Shown: in pieces, positions 15,101 through 17,034 of the stretch
Layout of the letters: every line of letters starts with the position of its first letter
How positions within the stretch are numbered: position 1 is the stretch's first letter
Assembly (NCBI GenBank): GCA_964391675.1
Contig: CAYMMX010000016.1
Span: 1 to 17,034 of the forward strand
Origin: CAYMMX01 sp964391675
Lineage (GTDB): Bacteria > Cyanobacteriota > Vampirovibrionia > Gastranaerophilales > Gastranaerophilaceae
Reading direction: 5' to 3'
Length of the DNA: 17,034 nt
Notes under the pieces: generated by a model
What the model saw: the letters and a program-made list of their open reading frames with translations, nothing else
Database searches by the model: none
Told to the model about the DNA's origin: nothing
Made by a program: the position numbers and the translations under genes

Positions 15101-16416
15101 GAAAAATTAACAATGCTTATTAATAATACTTCTGGGTCTTTAATTAGCAGTTCTTCAAAGATTTCATTATTTTTTTCTGCTAACCAACTTACCATATTAG
15201 AAAATTGAGGAAGGATTTTATCATATTCATCAAATATTAAATTTTTAAAATTGCTATATAAATTGTTTTCTAAAATAAAGTCTGCAGTCAAAAACTCTTG
15301 ATAAGTTTTTTGTATAAAATAAACATTATCAGTTTCACCTGTATAAAGTCCTGTGTTTAAAACTTCTTCAACATTACCAACAGGGATAGATAATTTTGTA
15401 ATGTTCATAATATTTCGAATATCAGATGAATATTTTTGCAAATAAAGTTTTTCAGTAATATCAAATTCTGTTTGTTCTGTAATATATGATATAAATTGCT
15501 TATTAGAAAAAGTCATTAATGTAGCAATAATAGTAGAAATATAGTATCTTTCATTAGCATTCAATATTCCTTTCCTGTTGGCACAAAGTTCTTGACATAG
15601 TTTTAGGGATATGTCTTGGTATATTTCATATTTACTTTTGTTTAATATTTCAGGATATTCATTAATTATATAGAGAGCCGTAATAGGAGTTTTTAACTCT
15701 TCTCTTAAAGGTAATTCTTGGTAGAACCTATCTTTGTTAATATTTTTTTCATCAAGGACCAAATTTATATCATTAATATTCAAAGGCAAAAATTTATAAG
15801 TTTTTACATTAATAAATTCTTCTTCAATTTGAGCCACTCCAGTAGTAGAAATATTATTAAGTGCTATTTCATAGATTTTTGCTGATTTCCCATTTTTGTT
15901 TGCTTTAGATGTTTTTTGATATTTTAATTTTTTTAGTTCTGCCCATAAATATTTAGGAAAAACGACTGTCCTACATGCAATTCTTAAATGAATTTTTTCT
16001 AATGGTAGAGTTGTCAATTCATCAATTAAAACATCTACCAAATTTGAAAAAATCAGGTGTCCTTCATCAAAACTGTCAAGTAACAAAAAGGCTTCACTTT
16101 TGTTCTTGATTTCTTGTTTAAATTCAACTAATTTGGTTTTTAACCAATTTTCGCTTGATATACCTTTTAGATTGATCAGTTTACAAGGTATATTTTGTGC
16201 TTTCAAATCTTTTTCTTCCTGAAGTAAGCAAGTAGATTTGCCCAGGGCGGCATCTCCAAGCAAAATTAGAACATGTTCGTTCCTTAAATCAGCCAATGTG
16301 AAATTCTTCTCTTTGAAAGTATTTGTATGTGAAAAAGAATAATTATTGATTATGTCTTCTTCATACGGAATCCAATATCTTTCCCAATTATAAATTTTTG
16401 GAGAATTTGAGCTCAT
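12139..16416 (-). CDS. NACHT-type STAND NTPase with helical repeats and C-terminal PD-(D/E)XK nuclease
   Basis: A 1425-residue protein. The NTPase has Walker A GDAALGKST (54-62), a NACHT-style Walker B AFLLLDSFDE (109-118), a sensor segment IACRTVVFP (146-154), a conserved-proline helix near TPITALYIINEY (243-254), and TYQEFLTADFIL (371-382), matching the NACHT-end QEFLAA motif. Residues about 400-1200 are alpha-helical with a HEAT-like rhythm, the usual sensor part of STAND proteins. The C-terminus has D1315, E1329-x-K1331 (IEVKGCWH), QLVDLYL and YGIYLIGWY, a PD-(D/E)XK nuclease. AAAGGAT precedes the ATG. Bacterial STAND proteins with nuclease effectors act in abortive phage defence; most Avs proteins carry the nuclease at the N-terminus, unlike here. 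Confidence 0.88.
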   Translation of the reverse strand: MSSNSPKIYNWERYWIPYEEDIINNYSFSHTNTFKEKNFTLADLRNEHVLILLGDAALGKSTCLLQEEKDLKAQNIPCKLINLKGISSENWLKTKLVEFKQEIKNKSEAFLLLDSFDEGHLIFSNLVDVLIDELTTLPLEKIHLRIACRTVVFPKYLWAELKKLKYQKTSKANKNGKSAKIYEIALNNISTTGVAQIEEEFINVKTYKFLPLNINDINLVLDEKNINKDRFYQELPLREELKTPITALYIINEYPEILNKSKYEIYQDISLKLCQELCANRKGILNANERYYISTIIATLMTFSNKQFISYITEQTEFDITEKLYLQKYSSDIRNIMNITKLSIPVGNVEEVLNTGLYTGETDNVYFIQKTYQEFLTADFILENNLYSNFKNLIFDEYDKILPQFSNMVSWLAEKNNEIFEELLIKDPEVLLISIVNFSDLEKNKKMFKKFFELIKENSALGRHSLSDILSKIQLPQEVVESQILELLNDADSYVVALAIKYLVLKEYKIHADKIFEIVVDKNRSVACRNMALYFLSFFNITEKLSLIEQNLETFFVENIENKSRLLAELLNILLPSYISLENIGIIFEQNLSERFYQDLDAENIIKDNVKFQLIFNELIFPLLSEEKYIHNYFREKLIEELSEKLYIEPDLKYFCETLNKSIGCHDLSKTRSILHKYVEQLSKKDKYKIFDCYFEMFENNMSDKLYFSYYRWFFNKTDTLFLLNQYLKIKNTECKKFMWELFLYCSILSIITINANKIKFFIKNITKDIIEAIKKKKITYHEYHLKSLIDNVKDFFENIIEKINDAYREFSGKTPIGGIKKEIKNFLNYKNAAAWNNIVYALNFIKNDGKTYNYSIPIDIQLMDGWQLFTQDEKNLLIEIATYNLKYKQVSNETKIKKLTTNTIYPFQELLFAPAFVLLLNNDIEKFNSLINNNPNIIEKSLIFLIQYHIYSNDEKQEKLKQDILSTLLQLKEAEFIAEMGKIIDILIDGAYETYFDLLKSFYEIENENLNLLLLERLKMLSELEISDIRLALFEHIAKYLVIKNDANTRLYLEELIQKEEISSNLKALSAYLLTHYESSSFNVYKELLPQDETFAKIFFQKLAKDSCIITRNYPDSIKPKFNQIELAQIYIILEQYYPASEDVFADGFVTPRHEITDFRNSISNYAINSGYLDFFEYIKNNSNIKINNSWVERTKRNYTEIIYKYIGLDDLFELILHTDKRVIYNNKHLFDVVIETLEKLKIEFRQDATYIRVWNETKNGHNIILTPKEETALSDEIVRELKKKLKYVLINREVQIQPKTGGSGNQNVDIKIDCILDEHNTATTLIEVKGCWHTELRASIKEQLVDLYLNPDNGYKYGIYLIGWYWCEKWTPEDKKSKINNIRVENRFNNIDEMTTFFERQSVALSDNKKQIKSMIFDLSVPD

Positions 16417-16450
16417 TCTTATCCTTTGAATAATTAAATTTATAGCTTTT

Positions 16451-16479
16451 ATTCTAATACTTAATTAGCAAAGAATCAA
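16451..16479 (-). promoter_or_regulatory. Promoter of the NACHT gene
   Basis: On the - strand, TTGATT (16474-16479), a 17-nt spacer and TAGAAT (16451-16456) form a good sigma-70-type promoter about 35 nt before the start codon. CTAAT/ATTAG (16454-16468) is a small inverted repeat between the boxes and could be an operator. It is not the same sequence as the operator at 11766, so the NACHT gene may be controlled separately. Confidence 0.6.
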
Positions 16480-16537
16480 AACTTATTAAGAAAAATAGCC
16501 TACTTAACTCAAAAACTTTTACAATTTATTTAAACTC

Positions 16538-16580
16538 TTTTTAAACGGCATTTAAGGGATATTTAAAAGCCGTTTAAAAA
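16538..16580. other. Hairpin between the NACHT gene and the 123-residue gene
   Basis: TTTTTAAACGGC (16538-16549) pairs perfectly with GCCGTTTAAAAA (16569-16580). Inside the loop TTTAA/TTAAA add five more pairs after an A-A mismatch. The stop codon of the upstream gene lies in the right arm. A U-run is lacking on either strand, so terminator function is uncertain. It is a candidate right border of the island. Confidence 0.5.
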
Positions 16581-16945
16581 TTTACTTCACCTACAATGAA
16601 CTCTGTATCTGCATTACAAATTTTTTGAAGCCAATTTAATGATTCAAGTCGTGTCACATTTACTTCCGGCATCAAAAATACAACAATATCAACATCAAAA
16701 GTTCCGGCAAGTATAATTAATTCGCCTAAAGCTTCAGGATAGTCATCTTTTGATGCAAAAAATAGAATATTTCGCTCGGTAATTTTTTCCTTGCCTGTAA
16801 TGCAGAATGGTATATCTTTTAACGGCTTTTGAATCTTAATCCCTATCGATTCGCCGATAAATTTCACATTTTCAATAATGTACTTGTACAAATCTTCAGT
16901 CCCGCTAAATTTCTGCTCAATCTTAAATGTCTTAACCTCAGTCAT
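16574..16945 (-). CDS. Hypothetical 123-residue protein, possible PD-(D/E)XK-related fold
   Basis: Soluble, acidic to neutral, no membrane segment. The C-terminal half (YPEALGELIILAGTFDVDIVVFLMPEV, then LESLNWLQKICN) recalls the segment found before DUF4268 in nuclease-like proteins, which has the pattern GELxxLAGxFDAD-hhVW-E-LxWLN. That resemblance is from memory and weak. It has a strong AAGGAGG Shine-Dalgarno 7 nt before the ATG. An open frame from the window edge overlaps its start by 8 nt. It may be chromosomal backbone beyond the island. Confidence 0.75.
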   Translation of the reverse strand: MTEVKTFKIEQKFSGTEDLYKYIIENVKFIGESIGIKIQKPLKDIPFCITGKEKITERNILFFASKDDYPEALGELIILAGTFDVDIVVFLMPEVNVTRLESLNWLQKICNADTEFIVGEVNF

Positions 16946-17033
16946 AACAATATCCTCCTTGTTTTATACTGCTCCTGTAGAGTTTGCTAACACAAACTCT
17001 TACGTCGCCATCGTTAAGTTCGCCCTGTTCGCA
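16938..17033 (-). CDS. Possible C-terminal end of an upstream gene (partial)
   Basis: From the window edge a - strand frame stays open for 31 codons and ends at TGA overlapping the next start by 8 nt (ATGACTGA), the same overlap type as in the transposition operon. The peptide ends in SSIKQGGYCYD and is not recognised. An open frame this short at the edge may be chance. It contains the small palindrome AGAGTTTG/CAAACTCT (16979-17000). Confidence 0.25.
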   Translation of the reverse strand, partial: CEQGELNDGDVRVCVSKLYRSSIKQGGYCYD

Positions 17034-17034
17034 T

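Noticed and set aside
16941..17001. Promoter for the 123-residue gene (TTAGCA-16-TATAAA)
   Set aside because: The predicted transcription start would fall in the Shine-Dalgarno, leaving too short a leader.

Overview
The window is a low-GC bacterial chromosome segment in two very different halves. Positions 1 to about 5345 are an S10/spc ribosomal-protein operon, all on the + strand: rplV (5' partial)-rpsC-rplP-rpmC-rpsQ-rplN-rplX-rplE-rpsN(zinc type)-rpsH-rplF-rplR. Several protein details (L22 with FMPY and FADE segments, S17 with YKAHDE, a zinc-ribbon S14, A-rich leaders with AAGGAG-type Shine-Dalgarno sites) fit a cyanobacterium-related, AT-rich lineage such as the non-photosynthetic gut Vampirovibrionia/Melainabacteria. 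That assignment is inference only. Spacers between these genes are often 50-110 nt, and most hold small hairpins.

The canonical order stops at rplR. The expected rpsE-(rpmD)-rplO-secY does not follow. Instead there is a tRNA-Lys(TTT) gene with its own good promoter, a perfect 21-bp hairpin (probable terminator), about 370 nt of non-coding DNA with nested inverted repeats, and then accessory DNA to about 16.5 kb.

The accessory DNA has two blocks. The first (5955-9256, - strand) is a three-gene transposition operon: a Mu-like DDE transposase, a MuB/IstB-like AAA+ ATPase, and a third winged-helix-like protein I do not recognise. Adjacent genes overlap by 8 nt. The second block (9338-16416) looks like defence cargo: an 806-residue protein with a PD-(D/E)XK-like nuclease core and a C-terminal SEC-C zinc motif (- strand); a divergent 88-residue HTH regulator (+ strand) behind a 14-bp perfect inverted repeat; and a 1425-residue NACHT-type STAND NTPase with a long helical middle and a C-terminal PD-(D/E)XK nuclease (- strand, own promoter).

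At the right edge (16574-16945, - strand) is a 123-residue protein, probably preceded by the end of another gene and probably outside the island. A reasonable reading is that a Mu-like transposon and an anti-phage module with two nucleases, controlled by a small repressor, occupy the DNA next to a tRNA-Lys gene at the end of a shortened ribosomal operon. Element ends and target duplications could not be fixed by eye, so it is open whether the defence genes are transposon cargo or a neighbouring island.
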